A stretch of DNA of 64,000 nucleotides from Serpens sp035497915 (GCF_035497915.1 NZ_DATJCS010000012.1:1-64000); one strand, 5' to 3'; shown: positions 42,417 through 53,307, numbered from the stretch's first letter. The notes: generated by a model not told the origin, from the letters alone. Translations and numbers: made by a program.

Positions 42417-43586
42417 TTACAGGGTGCCGCGCAGCGCCCGTTCGAACAGCTGCCGGTATTCTCCACGGGTAAAGGCGATCGGGTTGGTGGCCGCCGACGG
42501 GTCGAGTTCGGCCATCTGCGCGATGCGCTCGGCCTGGCTGTCATCCAGGCCGATTTCGGCCAGGCTGTGCGGAATGCCGATCTGCTCGCGCAGGCGCAGG
42601 ATCCATTCCAGCACCCCCTGGGCATCGCAGCGCGCCAGGCCCAGGTAGCGGCCCAGGCGCGACAGGGGCCGCTCGATGGCGACGCGGTTGGCCTGCAGCA
42701 CGTAGGGCATGAGGATGGCGTTGAGCAGGCCGTGGTGGCAGTCGTACAGCGCGCCGAGCGGATGGGCCAGCGCGTGCATGGCGCCCAGGCCGCGCTGGAA
42801 GGCGGTGGCGCCCATGGTCGAGGCGACCAGCATGTGCAGGCGGGCTTCCAGGTCGCTGCCATCAGCCACCGCGCGCGGCAGGTGATCGTGGATGAGGCGC
42901 ATGCCTTCCAGGGCGATGCCTTCGGCCAGGGGGTGGAACAGTGGCGAGCAGTAGGCCTCCAGGCAGTGGGACAGCGCGTCCATGCCGGTGGCGGCGGTCA
43001 CCTTTGGCGGCAGGCCCAGGCACAGCTGCGGGTCGAGGATCACGATGGAAGGCAGCAGGCGCGGATGGAAGATCAGCCGCTTGAGCTGCGCCTGTTCGTC
43101 GGTGATCACCGCAACGCGGCCGACCTCCGAGCCGGTGCCGGCGGTGGTCGGCACCGCCACCACCGGGGCCATGCGGGTCACGTTGACGCGCAGGTAGTTG
43201 TCGCCGACGTCCTCGAAATCCCACAGCGGCCGATCCTGGCCGACCATCAGCGCCACCGCCTTGCCGGCATCCAGCGCCGAGCCGCCGCCGAAGGCGATTA
43301 CCCCATCGTGGCGCCCGGCCTTGAAGGCGGCCACGCCGTCGCTGACGTTCCGCCCGGTCGGGTTGCCCTTGATGGCTGAGAACAGTCCGGGCCGCAGTCC
43401 GAAGGCCCGGCATTCCGCCAGGGCCTCTTCGACCATCGGCAGCCCGGCCAGCCCGGGGTCGGTGATCAGCAGCGGCGCATGCATGCCCAGCTCGCGACAG
43501 GCTTCCGGCAGCTCGGCCAGCCGGCCGGGGCCGACGCGGATGGTGGTCGGGTAGTTCCAGTTCATCCGGTAGCGCGATGCGTCCAT
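42417..43586 (-). CDS. Iron-dependent alcohol dehydrogenase (type III)
   Basis: Cytosolic NAD(P)-dependent dehydrogenase of 389 residues. The nucleotide motif FGGGSALDAGKAVAL is present. Metal ligands appear in order: Asp and His in TGMDALSHCLEAY, and the two later His in MHALAHPLGALYDCHHG. Family members oxidise or reduce primary alcohols and aldehydes. It is the last gene of a six-gene operon and starts 3 bp after the aldehyde dehydrogenase stop codon. In this setting it probably converts an alcohol group, possibly on a gamma-glutamylated amine, to an aldehyde for the ALDH. The true substrate is unknown. Confidence 0.9.
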   Translation of the reverse strand: MDASRYRMNWNYPTTIRVGPGRLAELPEACRELGMHAPLLITDPGLAGLPMVEEALAECRAFGLRPGLFSAIKGNPTGRNVSDGVAAFKAGRHDGVIAFGGGSALDAGKAVALMVGQDRPLWDFEDVGDNYLRVNVTRMAPVVAVPTTAGTGSEVGRVAVITDEQAQLKRLIFHPRLLPSIVILDPQLCLGLPPKVTAATGMDALSHCLEAYCSPLFHPLAEGIALEGMRLIHDHLPRAVADGSDLEARLHMLVASTMGATAFQRGLGAMHALAHPLGALYDCHHGLLNAILMPYVLQANRVAIERPLSRLGRYLGLARCDAQGVLEWILRLREQIGIPHSLAEIGLDDSQAERIAQMAELDPSAATNPIAFTRGEYRQLFERALRGTL

Positions 43587-43589
43587 GAC

Positions 43590-44978
43590 TCAGGTCTCGG
43601 TCTTGAAGTGGAAGGATTTGGGTTGGGTGAGCTGTTCATAGCCGAGCGCCGATAGCGTGCAGCCGCGTCCGGACTGCTTGACGCCGGTCCAGGCCAGCGC
43701 GGGGTCCAGGTAATCGCAGCGGTTGAGGAATACCGTGCCGGCCTCCAGGCGGTCGCCCAGCGCCAGGACGGCGTCGGCGTCCTGGCTGAAGATCGCCGCC
43801 GTCAGCCCATAGACGCTGTCGTTCATCAGCGCCAGGGCTTCCTCGTCGTCGCGCACCTTCTGGATGCCCACCGCCGGGCCGAAGGTTTCCTCGCGCATCA
43901 GGCGCATGCCGTGATGCACGTTGCTGAGGATCTGTGGCGCCAGGTAGGGCGTGCCGGGGCAGTCCAGGTCGAAGTCCGCCGGGTCGATGTGGGCGATGGC
44001 GCCCTCGGCCACCGCCTCGGCGATCTGCCCGCGCACGAAGTCCGCCGCCGCCGGGCGTACCAGCGGGCCGAGGCTGGTCTTCGGCGTATCGGGGCGGCCC
44101 AGGCGGTAGTGACGGGTGAGGGCGATGGCCCGTTCCAGGAAATCGCTGTACAGCGCCTCGTGCACATAGATGCGCTCGATGGCGCAGCACGACTGCCCGG
44201 AATTGAAGAAGGCGCCGTCCACGCAGGTTTCCACCGCGTGGGCCAGGTCGGCGTCGGCGCGCACATAGGCCGGATCCTTGCCGCCCAGCTCCAGGCCGGT
44301 GGCGATGAAGCGTCCGGCCGCCGCCTTCTCGACCATCGCCCCGCCGGCCACCGAGCCGGTAAAGGCCACGTGGCGGATCTGCGGCGCCTGGATCAGCCGC
44401 TCGGTGTCGGCATGGTCCAGGTGCAGGAACTGGAAGACGCCCGAGGGCATGCCTGCTTCATGGAACGCCTCGACCATGCGCTCGGCGCACAGCGGCGTCT
44501 GCGCCGAATGCTTGAGCAGCACCGGGTTGCCGGCCAGCAGCGCCGGCACCACGGCGTTCACTGCCGTCAGGTACGGGTAGTTCCAGGGCGCGATGACCAG
44601 CAGCGGGCCGCGCGGCTCGCGACGAATGAAACGGGTGAAGCCGGGCTTGTCCGGCAGGCGGATGTCGGCCAGCGCCTGTTCGGCGATTTCCGCCATATGG
44701 CTGGCGCGCTCGACGAAGCCGCGGATCTCGCCGGGGGCGTAGCGGATCGGGCGGCCCATCATCCAGCACAGCTCCTCGGCGAGCTGGTCCTCGCGGGCGG
44801 CGAACAGCCGCAGCGCCTCGCGGGTCAGCGCGATGCGTTCGGAGAGCGGCGTGGCCTTCCAGCTGGCGCGCGCGGCCTCGGCACGTTCCAGGGCGGCGGC
44901 AATGTCGCGCGCCTCGGCCAGCGGGCGTTCCACGTACACGGATTCGTCGATGGGGGAGACGCATTGCAGAGTCTTCAT
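43590..44978 (-). CDS. NAD(P)-dependent aldehyde dehydrogenase
   Basis: ALDH superfamily enzyme of 462 residues. The catalytic cysteine is in FNSGQSCCAIERI (about 264), the general-base glutamate in GLELGGKDP (about 229), and the proton-relay Asn in VIAPWNYP. The related succinate-semialdehyde-type branch is suggested by the short length and GQSCCA. The ATG at 44978 fits the family start. It is translated 16 bp after the glutamine-synthetase-like gene and 3 bp before the Fe-ADH. It should oxidise the aldehyde formed by the ADH to an acid. Confidence 0.92.
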   Translation of the reverse strand: MKTLQCVSPIDESVYVERPLAEARDIAAALERAEAARASWKATPLSERIALTREALRLFAAREDQLAEELCWMMGRPIRYAPGEIRGFVERASHMAEIAEQALADIRLPDKPGFTRFIRREPRGPLLVIAPWNYPYLTAVNAVVPALLAGNPVLLKHSAQTPLCAERMVEAFHEAGMPSGVFQFLHLDHADTERLIQAPQIRHVAFTGSVAGGAMVEKAAAGRFIATGLELGGKDPAYVRADADLAHAVETCVDGAFFNSGQSCCAIERIYVHEALYSDFLERAIALTRHYRLGRPDTPKTSLGPLVRPAAADFVRGQIAEAVAEGAIAHIDPADFDLDCPGTPYLAPQILSNVHHGMRLMREETFGPAVGIQKVRDDEEALALMNDSVYGLTAAIFSQDADAVLALGDRLEAGTVFLNRCDYLDPALAWTGVKQSGRGCTLSALGYEQLTQPKSFHFKTET

Positions 44979-44994
44979 GAAGGAGCCTGTCTGA

Positions 44995-46368
44995 TCAGAT
45001 GATTTCGAAATAGCGGTCCAGCTCCCAATCGCTGACATGTTTGCGGAACTCGCGTTCCTCCCATTCGCGGGTGGCGGCGAAATGCTCGACGAAGGCGTCA
45101 CCGAACAGCTCGCGGGCGGCCTGGGAGGTTTTCAGGCGCTGGGCCGCGTCCCACAAGGTGTGCGGCAAGGCCAGCTCGGCGGGATGCTGGACGGCATAGG
45201 CATTGCCGCTGATCGGTGCGGTGGGCTCCCAGCCCTGCTGGATGCCGTACAGCCCCGAGCCCAGCGCGGCGGCCAGGGCCAGGTAAGGATTGGCGTCCGC
45301 CGCGCCCAGGCGGTACTCCACCCGCTGCGCCTTGGCCCCGCCGGGAATTACCCGCAGCGCGGTGGTGCGGTTCTCCACGCCCCAGGTGGCGTCGGTAGGC
45401 GCCCAGTAGCCGGGAATCAGGCGCCGGTAGCTGTTCACCGTGGGCGCCACCAGGCTGAGGAACTCCGGCATCAGGCGCTGCTGGCCGGCGATGAACTGGC
45501 GTTGCAGGGTGCTGATGCCGTGCGGGTCGGCGGGATCATGGAAGGCCGCGTTCTGGGTGGCGCGCTCGCGCAGCGACAGGTGAATGTGCCCGCTCTGTCC
45601 GGGGTAATCCTCCGACCACTTGGCCATGAAGGTGGCCATGCAGCCGCGACGCTGGGCCAGCACCTTCATGAAGGTCTTGAACAGCGCCGCCTTGTCGGCG
45701 GCGGCCTCGGCCTGGTCGACGGCGATCGCCGCTTCGACCACCCCGGGGCCGGTCTCCGAATGCAGCCCTTCGATGGGAAAGTCCATGCGCTGACCGAGGT
45801 CGAGAATCTCGTGGTACAGCTCGGCATGCACCGAGTTGCGCAGGGTCGAGTAGCCGAACCAGTCCGGGGTCAGGGTCTTGAGGTTGCGAAAGCCCTTGTT
45901 GCGCACCGAGTTGGGGGTTTCGTCGAACAGGAAGAACTCGTACTCCAGCGCGGCGAAAGGGTCGAAGCCCATCGCCTGGCAGCGCTGGATCACCCGCAAC
46001 AGGGTGTTGCGCGGGCACACCGCCTCGGCCTTTTCGGCGAATTCGCCGAGGAACAGCAACATGCCGTCCTCGAAGGGAATCTCCCGGCAGCTGGCCGGCA
46101 GGATGCGCACCGGCGCGTCCGGGTAGGCGGTGTGCCAGCCGGTGTAGCTGGTGTTGTCGTAGAGCTTGTCCTTGACGTCCCAGCCGAGCACCACGTCGCA
46201 GAAGCCGCTGCCGTGCTCCAGCGCCGAGAGGAACTTGCTGCGGTTGATGTACTTGCCGCGCATCACCCCGTCGATGTCGAACAGCCCCACCTTGACGTGG
46301 CTGAGGCCGCGTTCTTCGACGATGCGCCTGGCGTCCTCGACGGTCTTCACATTGCGTGGATCGAGCAT
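44995..46368 (-). CDS. Glutamine-synthetase-family gamma-glutamyl ligase
   Basis: 457 residues of the GS fold. Key catalytic and metal residues are kept: LEYEFFLFDE, GLHSETGPGVVEAAI, GQSGHIHLSL, NSYRRLIPGYWAP, ENRTTALRVI and the VEYRLGAADANPYLALAA motif. It lacks the adenylylation-loop sequence of the housekeeping GlnA. Such catabolic relatives (PuuA, IpuC, GlnA4-type enzymes) attach glutamate to amines such as putrescine, isopropylamine or ethanolamine. Lying between TRAP transporter genes and ALDH/ADH genes, it probably glutamylates an imported amine or amino alcohol before oxidation. No gamma-glutamyl hydrolase is encoded nearby. Confidence 0.88.
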   Translation of the reverse strand: MLDPRNVKTVEDARRIVEERGLSHVKVGLFDIDGVMRGKYINRSKFLSALEHGSGFCDVVLGWDVKDKLYDNTSYTGWHTAYPDAPVRILPASCREIPFEDGMLLFLGEFAEKAEAVCPRNTLLRVIQRCQAMGFDPFAALEYEFFLFDETPNSVRNKGFRNLKTLTPDWFGYSTLRNSVHAELYHEILDLGQRMDFPIEGLHSETGPGVVEAAIAVDQAEAAADKAALFKTFMKVLAQRRGCMATFMAKWSEDYPGQSGHIHLSLRERATQNAAFHDPADPHGISTLQRQFIAGQQRLMPEFLSLVAPTVNSYRRLIPGYWAPTDATWGVENRTTALRVIPGGAKAQRVEYRLGAADANPYLALAAALGSGLYGIQQGWEPTAPISGNAYAVQHPAELALPHTLWDAAQRLKTSQAARELFGDAFVEHFAATREWEEREFRKHVSDWELDRYFEII

Positions 46369-46411
46369 ACGGCCCCCGGATGCGGAAGTGGTTGAGTGCT
46401 GCGCTATGCGG

Positions 46412-47452
46412 CTAGCGGTATGGCGTGCCGGCCTTGGCCATCAGCGCGTTGTATTGCTTGAAGATCTCCACCACCCGGGCGCAGCGCGGGCTGGTCTTGG
46501 CGATCTCGTCCCAGAACTTGTGCGCCTCGTCCTCCACGGTCTTCCATTCCTCGGCGGGGATGGAGGTCAGTTCCAGCTTCTGGCCTTCCACGCGCAGGCG
46601 CGCCTCGCCGGCCCAGTACCAGTGCTGGCGGTAGTAGTGCGAGCTGTCCATGCACAGGCGGAACAGGGTCTTGAGGTGCTCGGGCACTTCGTTCCACTTG
46701 GCCGAGTTGGCGAAGTAGGAGCCGATCCAGGCGCCGGAGATGTTGTTGGTGAGGAAGTACTTGGTGACGTTGGCCCAGCCCACCGTGTAATCCTCGGTGA
46801 TGCCCGACCAGGCGATGCCATCCAGCTCACCGGTCTGCAGTGCCACTTCGACGTCTTCCCAGGGCAGCGTCACCGGAATCACTCCGAAGCGGGTGAGGAA
46901 CTTGCCGGCGGTGGGGAAGGTGAAGATGCGCTTGCCCTTGAGGTCGGCCAGGCGGCGCACCGGCTCGCGGGTGGCGAAATGACAGGGGTCCCAGGCGCCG
47001 CTGCCCAGCCAGGTGACGCCCTGCACCTCGCCGTAGGCCTCGGCCCAGATCTCGTTCAGCCCCCAGTTGTGGAACAGCGCCGGCACGTCGAGGCTGTGGC
47101 GGGTGGCGAACGGGAAGTAGCCGCCGAACACCGAGACGTCCACCGGCGCGGCGATGGAGTCGTCGTCGCTCTGCACCGCGTCGATGGTGCCGCGCTGCAT
47201 GGCGCGGAACAGCTCGCCGGTGGGCACCAGCTGGTCGGCGTAGTACAGCTTGATCTCCATTTCGCCGTTGGCGGCCTTGTTGAAGGCCTCGATGGACGGC
47301 TTGATGACGTGCTCGCCCAGCGCCGGACCGGCGTAGGTCTGCAGGCGCCAGGTGATCTTCTTCGGTTCCTGGGCATAGATGTGCGCCGAGCCCAGGGCGG
47401 CGGTGCCGGCCAGCGCGGTGGCGCCGGTGAGGAAACTGCGTCGTGTTGTCAT
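46412..47452 (-). CDS. TRAP transporter substrate-binding protein DctP
   Basis: Periplasmic binding protein of 346 residues from the ATG at 47452, which has GGAGA upstream. The N-terminus carries a twin-arginine signal (MTTRRSFLTGATALAGTAAL), so Tat export is likely. Family motifs include AFNKAANGEMEIKLYYADQL and DLKGKRIFTFPTAGKFLTRF with the conserved substrate-carboxylate region around ITEDYTVGWANVTKYFL. DctP proteins usually bind organic acids, and a carboxylated or zwitterionic amine would fit. Third gene of the operon, followed after 43 bp by the GS-like gene. Confidence 0.92.
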   Translation of the reverse strand: MTTRRSFLTGATALAGTAALGSAHIYAQEPKKITWRLQTYAGPALGEHVIKPSIEAFNKAANGEMEIKLYYADQLVPTGELFRAMQRGTIDAVQSDDDSIAAPVDVSVFGGYFPFATRHSLDVPALFHNWGLNEIWAEAYGEVQGVTWLGSGAWDPCHFATREPVRRLADLKGKRIFTFPTAGKFLTRFGVIPVTLPWEDVEVALQTGELDGIAWSGITEDYTVGWANVTKYFLTNNISGAWIGSYFANSAKWNEVPEHLKTLFRLCMDSSHYYRQHWYWAGEARLRVEGQKLELTSIPAEEWKTVEDEAHKFWDEIAKTSPRCARVVEIFKQYNALMAKAGTPYR

Positions 47453-47516
47453 GGCGTTCTCCGGAAAGTGGGGTGCAACAACTCCAACTGCAGGCGCGGC
47501 GCGCAGCCGCGTTTCG

Positions 47517-48857
47517 TTACAGGTCGCCACCTCCCGAGGCCGCGTACCACTGCGGCAACCACAGGGCGATCTGCGGAAAGACCATCACCAGCGCCAGGGC
47601 CAGCAGCATCACCAGCACGAAGGGCAGGACCGAGCGGTAGATGTCGCCCAGGTCGATGCCGGGTGGCGCCATGGCGCGCATCAGGAACAGGTTGTAGCCG
47701 AACGGCGGGGTCAGGTAGGCGATCTGGCAGGTGATGGTGTAGAGCACGCCGTACCACACCAGGTCGAAGCCCAGCGCGCCGACCAGCGGGATGTACAGCG
47801 GCGCGACGATCACCAGCATGGCGGTGTCGTCCAGGAACATGCCCATGACGATGAAGGAGAGCTGCATCAGCACCAGGATCTGCCAGGGGCTCAGTTGCAG
47901 GCGCTCGACGAACAGGCTCTCGATGGCCGTCACCGCGCCGAGGCCATCGAACACCGCGCCGAAGCACAGCGCGGCGAGGATGATCCACATGAACATGCAG
48001 GTGATGCCCAGGCTCTTGCGCAGTGTGGCTTCCAGCACCGCCCGGCTCAGTCGGCGCTTGGCCAGCGCCACCAGGGTGGCGGCGACCGCGCCGACCGCGG
48101 CGCTTTCCACCAGGCTGGTGAAACCGAGCAGGAACAGCCCGGTCATGCTGAAGAAGATGAACAGCGGGGCGATGCCGGACCGCAGCGAGGCGAGTTTTTC
48201 GCGGCGGGTGACGCGGCGGCGCTCCTCGGCGGCCATCGGCGGCCCGAGGCGTGGGCTGATGCGGCAGCGGATCACCACGTAGAGGGCGAACAGGCTGGCC
48301 ATCAGCAGGCCAGGCAGCGCACCGGCCAGCCACAGCTGGCTGACCGGCTGGCGGGCGATCATGCCGTAGAGCACCAGCACCACGCTGGGCGGCACCAGGA
48401 TGCCCAGCGAGCTGCCGGCCTGCACCACGCCGGTGACCATCAGCTTGTCGTAACCGCGACGCAGCAGCTCGGGCAGCGCGATGCTGGCGCCGATGGCCAT
48501 GCCGGCGACGCTCAGGCCATTCATGGCCGAGATCGCCACCATCAGGCCGAGGGTGCCCAGCGCCAGGCCGCCGGGCAGTGGCCCCATCCACACATGGAAC
48601 ATGCGGTACAGGTCCTCGGCCAGCCCGGACTCGGAAAGCATGTAGCCCATGTACACGAACAGCGGCAGGGTCAGCAGCGGGTACCATTTCATCAGTTTCA
48701 TGGCCGCGCTGAAGGCGATTTCCGAACCGCCCTGGCCCCACAGCCAGAAGGCCGCCACCACCGCCACGAAGCCGATGGCGCCGAACACCCGCTTGCCGGT
48801 GATCAGCAGCACCATCATCGAGGAGAACATCAGCAGGGCGATGTGTTCGTAGGCCAT
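47517..48857 (-). CDS. TRAP transporter large permease DctM
   Basis: Inner-membrane permease of 446 residues with about 12 helices, of the DctM family (for example RVFGAIGFVAVVAAFWLWGQ, MFLDDTAMLVIVAPLYIPL and the C-terminal YLTPPFGYNLFLMRAM). It uses the sodium or proton gradient for uptake with DctQ and DctP. Its ATG immediately abuts the dctQ stop codon. Confidence 0.93.
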   Translation of the reverse strand: MAYEHIALLMFSSMMVLLITGKRVFGAIGFVAVVAAFWLWGQGGSEIAFSAAMKLMKWYPLLTLPLFVYMGYMLSESGLAEDLYRMFHVWMGPLPGGLALGTLGLMVAISAMNGLSVAGMAIGASIALPELLRRGYDKLMVTGVVQAGSSLGILVPPSVVLVLYGMIARQPVSQLWLAGALPGLLMASLFALYVVIRCRISPRLGPPMAAEERRRVTRREKLASLRSGIAPLFIFFSMTGLFLLGFTSLVESAAVGAVAATLVALAKRRLSRAVLEATLRKSLGITCMFMWIILAALCFGAVFDGLGAVTAIESLFVERLQLSPWQILVLMQLSFIVMGMFLDDTAMLVIVAPLYIPLVGALGFDLVWYGVLYTITCQIAYLTPPFGYNLFLMRAMAPPGIDLGDIYRSVLPFVLVMLLALALVMVFPQIALWLPQWYAASGGGDL

Positions 48858-49364
48858 CTACAGCGTCTCCCCGCGCGCGGTGGCCAGGTCCTTGAAGAAG
48901 GTGGCCAGCACCTGCAGCAGCATCAGCAGCACGCCCAGGCACATGAGGAGCTTGATCGGCGCCATGCGCGGCGACCAGGCGGAGTAGCTGGTCTCGTTGT
49001 ATTCGAGGGCGTAGAGGGTCGAGGAAATGCCGCCGTAGAGCAGGAAGCCCAGGTAGACCAGCAGCAGGCCGACCGTGCACAGGTCGACGACGGCGCGGGT
49101 GCGTGGCGACCAGCGGCTGTAGAACAGGTCCATGCGCACATGGTCGCCCTGCTGCAGGGCGTATGCGCCGCCGAGCAGGAAGTAGGCGACCATCAGGAAC
49201 TGCGCCATTTCCAGGGTCCAGATGGCCGGATCGGCGAACGACTTGCTGAAGATGGAATAGAACAGCACGCCGATGATGGCGAAGATCAGGTACATGACAC
49301 AGCGCCCGACGAAACCCGTGAGTGCGTCGATGCTGCGTACGAATATCCGTATCGCCCTGGGCAT
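48858..49364 (-). CDS. TRAP transporter small permease DctQ
   Basis: Inner-membrane protein of 168 residues with four predicted helices and the conserved loop GGAYALQQGDHVRMDLFYSRWSP (DctQ signature). First gene of the operon dctQ-dctM-dctP-GS-ALDH-ADH. It diverges from the DksA-like gene; the 145-bp gap contains no operator I can name. Confidence 0.9.
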   Translation of the reverse strand: MPRAIRIFVRSIDALTGFVGRCVMYLIFAIIGVLFYSIFSKSFADPAIWTLEMAQFLMVAYFLLGGAYALQQGDHVRMDLFYSRWSPRTRAVVDLCTVGLLLVYLGFLLYGGISSTLYALEYNETSYSAWSPRMAPIKLLMCLGVLLMLLQVLATFFKDLATARGETL

Positions 49365-49509
49365 GGCCGTCCCTGCGCTGAAGGCTACGGGATCAGACTA
49401 GTCCAAGTTGTCCGGATGCAAGGCCGGCCGGCGGAGCTGATCGAAGTCAGCGCGCGCACCGCCAACAGCGGCCACACTTCAGCGAACACCCCGAATCGGA
49501 GTCCCGAGC

Positions 49510-49833
49510 ATGAATCCTGTTGAAACCCGTGAGCGGCTGCAGCAACTGGCCGAGGAATACCAAAAGCGCGCCGAGGCGATCCGTCGCGACCTGGCCAGCC
49601 AGCGCGACCCGGATTTCGCCGAGCAGGCCCAGGAGCGGCAGAACGATGACGTGCTGCGGGCGCTGCTGCTGGAGGCCGAGCACGGGCTGCGGGATGTGAA
49701 CCATGCGCTGGAGCGCCTGGCGGAAGGCAGCTACGGGCAATGTGCGCGCTGCGGCGAGGCGATCGGCGCGGCGCGCCTGCAGGCGCTGCCGATGGCGGAG
49801 AAGTGCGTGAAATGTGCGGATCTGGAGGGGTAG
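49510..49833 (+). CDS. DksA/TraR-family zinc-finger protein
   Basis: 107 residues. An N-terminal coiled coil (about 5-70) is followed by a C4 zinc finger, CARC at about 78-81 and CVKC at about 98-101, with the spacing expected for TraR/DksA. DksA-type proteins enter the RNA-polymerase secondary channel and tune initiation; shorter relatives may act as zinc-free or ppGpp-independent versions. This one is too short to be the main DksA (about 150 residues). A REP cluster follows. Confidence 0.85.
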   Translation: MNPVETRERLQQLAEEYQKRAEAIRRDLASQRDPDFAEQAQERQNDDVLRALLLEAEHGLRDVNHALERLAEGSYGQCARCGEAIGAARLQALPMAEKCVKCADLEG

Positions 49834-49837
49834 GGAA

Positions 49838-50036
49838 TGTAGGGCCGGTTTTACAGGGCGGAGCTGGAGTGGGGATTTGATTCTGCTGGCCGGCATAAAG
49901 CCGGCCCTACAATTCCGCGAGACCCGGTGCCTGCGGCCACACCCCTGTAGGGCCGGCTTTACGCCGGCCGACGGTGGCTGGAGCGGAGCCGGAGTGGGGA
50001 TTTGGCTCCGCTGGCCGGCGTAAAGCCGGCCCTACA
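49838..50036. repeat. REP cluster, family B
   Basis: Two inverted pairs of TGTAGGGCCGGCTTTACG / GGCCGGCGTAAAGCCGGCCC type (starts near 49838 and 49948) are separated by a spacer. It fills the convergent gap between the DksA-like gene and prfC. Confidence 0.85.
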
Positions 50037-50045
50037 GAAGAAGCC

Positions 50046-51629
<1,584 letters not shown>

Positions 51630-51812
51630 CGGAAAAGGAACCCGTCGACGATTGTGTCGGTCTGTCAGAAAAGGGCGCGATTATAGCGGCAAACGCCTCG
51701 TCGCGTGGGCGTCGTGATCGCCGGGCATACGCTCGTTTGTGCAGCATTCCGGCCGCCTTGTGGGAAAAACTTGACAACCGAAAAACCGTCACCTTCCCGG
51801 GGTAATTTTCGA

Positions 51813-51841
51813 TTGATCTCGGCCCGCCTTGGTCCTAAAGT
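51813..51841 (+). promoter_or_regulatory. Candidate promoter of speC with a long leader
   Basis: TTGATC at 51813-51818 and TAAAGT at 51836-51841 are separated by 17 bp and give a plausible sigma-70 promoter. Transcription would start near 51848, leaving a ~195-nt leader before speC. The 51630-52043 gap (414 bp) also holds TTGACA at 51771 without a matching -10. I see no riboswitch or clear leader peptide. Confidence 0.4.
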
Positions 51842-52043
51842 GCGCGCCCGAACGCCCATGCTGGAAACGATCCATCCGGCTCAAGTACTGACGACGAGAG
51901 GTTGCGGCGCACCGCGTGGCAATTCTCGGCGACATGCCTTGGGAAGTAGGCGAACCAAAGTGGGGAAACTGTCCGGCGTTCGCGGCCCTTGAGGCCATTC
52001 CACACATTTGTTCTGTTTGTTTTGCCATTTGGAGTCCCAACGC

Positions 52044-53207
52044 ATGTCGATCAAGGTCGAAGACTATTACCCGCGCGCCACATTCCAACGCATGAAGGCG
52101 TTCGCCGACCAGCAGGAAACCCCGTTTGTCGTCATCGACAAGCAGACTATCGCCGATTCCTACGACCAGCTGGTCAGCTGCTTCCCGTTCGCCAAGATCT
52201 ATTACGCGGTGAAGGCCAACCCGGCCACCGAGATCACCGAGCTGCTGCGCGACAAGGGTTCGAACTTCGACATCGCCTCCATCTACGAGCTGGACAAGGT
52301 GATGAAGGCCGGCGTGAGCCCCGATCGCATCAGCTACGGCAACACCATCAAGAAGGCCCGCGACGTCCGCTACTTCTACGAGAAGGGCGTGCGCATGTTC
52401 GCCACCGACTCGGAAGCCGACCTGCGCAACATCGCCAAGGCCGCCCCGGGCTCCAAGGTTTACGTGCGGATCCTCACCGAAGGTTCCAATTCCGCCGACT
52501 GGCCGCTGTCGCGCAAGTTCGGCTGCAACCCGGACATGGCCCTGGACCTGCTGATCCTCGCCAAGCAGCTGAAGCTCGAGCCCTACGGCATCTCCTTCCA
52601 CGTCGGCTCGCAGCAGCGCGACATCGACGTGTGGGACGCCGCCATCGCCAAGGTCAAGGTGATCTTCGAGCGTCTCAAGGAAGAAGACGGCATCCAGCTG
52701 AAGATGATCAACATGGGCGGCGGCTTCCCGGCCAACTACATCGCCAAGACCAACGATCTGCAGACCTACGCCGAGGAAATCACCCGCTTCCTCAAGGAAG
52801 ACTTCGGTGACGACCTGCCGGAAATCATCCTCGAGCCGGGCCGTTCGCTGATCGCCAACGCCGGCATCCTGGTCAGCGAAGTGGTGCTGGTGGCGCGCAA
52901 GTCGCGTACCGCCGTGGAGCGCTGGGTGTACACCGATGTGGGCAAGTTCTCCGGCCTGATCGAAACCATGGACGAGTCCATCAAGTTCCCGATCTGGACC
53001 GAGAAGAAGGGCGAGATGGAAGAAGTCATCATCGCCGGCCCGACCTGCGACAGCGCCGACATCATGTATGAGAACTACAAGTACGGCCTGCCGCTGAACC
53101 TGGCCAGCGGTGACCGCCTGTACTGGTTCTCCACCGGTGCCTACACCACCAGCTACAGCGCGGTGGAATTCAACGGCTTCCCGCCGCTGAAGTCCTACTA
53201 CATCTAA
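52044..53207 (+). CDS. speC: Ornithine decarboxylase (fold-III PLP)
   Basis: PLP enzyme that turns ornithine into putrescine. 387 residues. It belongs to the eukaryotic-like alanine-racemase-fold group. The Schiff-base lysine is K57 in YYAVKANP; EPGRSLIANAG and the active-site Cys in GPTCDSADIM are intact, and the specificity helix reads VGSQQRD. It closely resembles P. aeruginosa SpeC as I recall it. The ATG at 52044 is preferred over an upstream in-frame start. Putrescine feeds spermidine synthesis and biofilm/stress physiology. Confidence 0.95.
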   Translation: MSIKVEDYYPRATFQRMKAFADQQETPFVVIDKQTIADSYDQLVSCFPFAKIYYAVKANPATEITELLRDKGSNFDIASIYELDKVMKAGVSPDRISYGNTIKKARDVRYFYEKGVRMFATDSEADLRNIAKAAPGSKVYVRILTEGSNSADWPLSRKFGCNPDMALDLLILAKQLKLEPYGISFHVGSQQRDIDVWDAAIAKVKVIFERLKEEDGIQLKMINMGGGFPANYIAKTNDLQTYAEEITRFLKEDFGDDLPEIILEPGRSLIANAGILVSEVVLVARKSRTAVERWVYTDVGKFSGLIETMDESIKFPIWTEKKGEMEEVIIAGPTCDSADIMYENYKYGLPLNLASGDRLYWFSTGAYTTSYSAVEFNGFPPLKSYYI

Positions 53208-53237
53208 GTCCCGTCGCGGATAGTTCGCTCCCCGCTG

Positions 53238-53307
53238 GTGGGAGCGAACTCGTTCGCGAGCTTCTGGGTGGGGCCTGCTCCAGAGCTCGCGGACAAGTCC
53301 GCTCCCA
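53238..53307. repeat. REP doublet, family C
   Basis: GTGGGAGCGAACTCGTTCGC on the left and the inverted GCTCGCGGACAAGTCCGCTC on the right, between speC and macA. Confidence 0.75.

Noticed and set aside
47379..49523. A 714-residue plus-strand frame across the TRAP genes
   Set aside because: Histidine/glutamine-rich translation typical of the antisense of membrane-protein genes in high-G+C DNA; the opposite strand encodes DctM and DctQ.
51858..51992. Leader peptide upstream of speC
   Set aside because: An ATG-started frame exists, but it has no ribosome-binding site and an unremarkable sequence.
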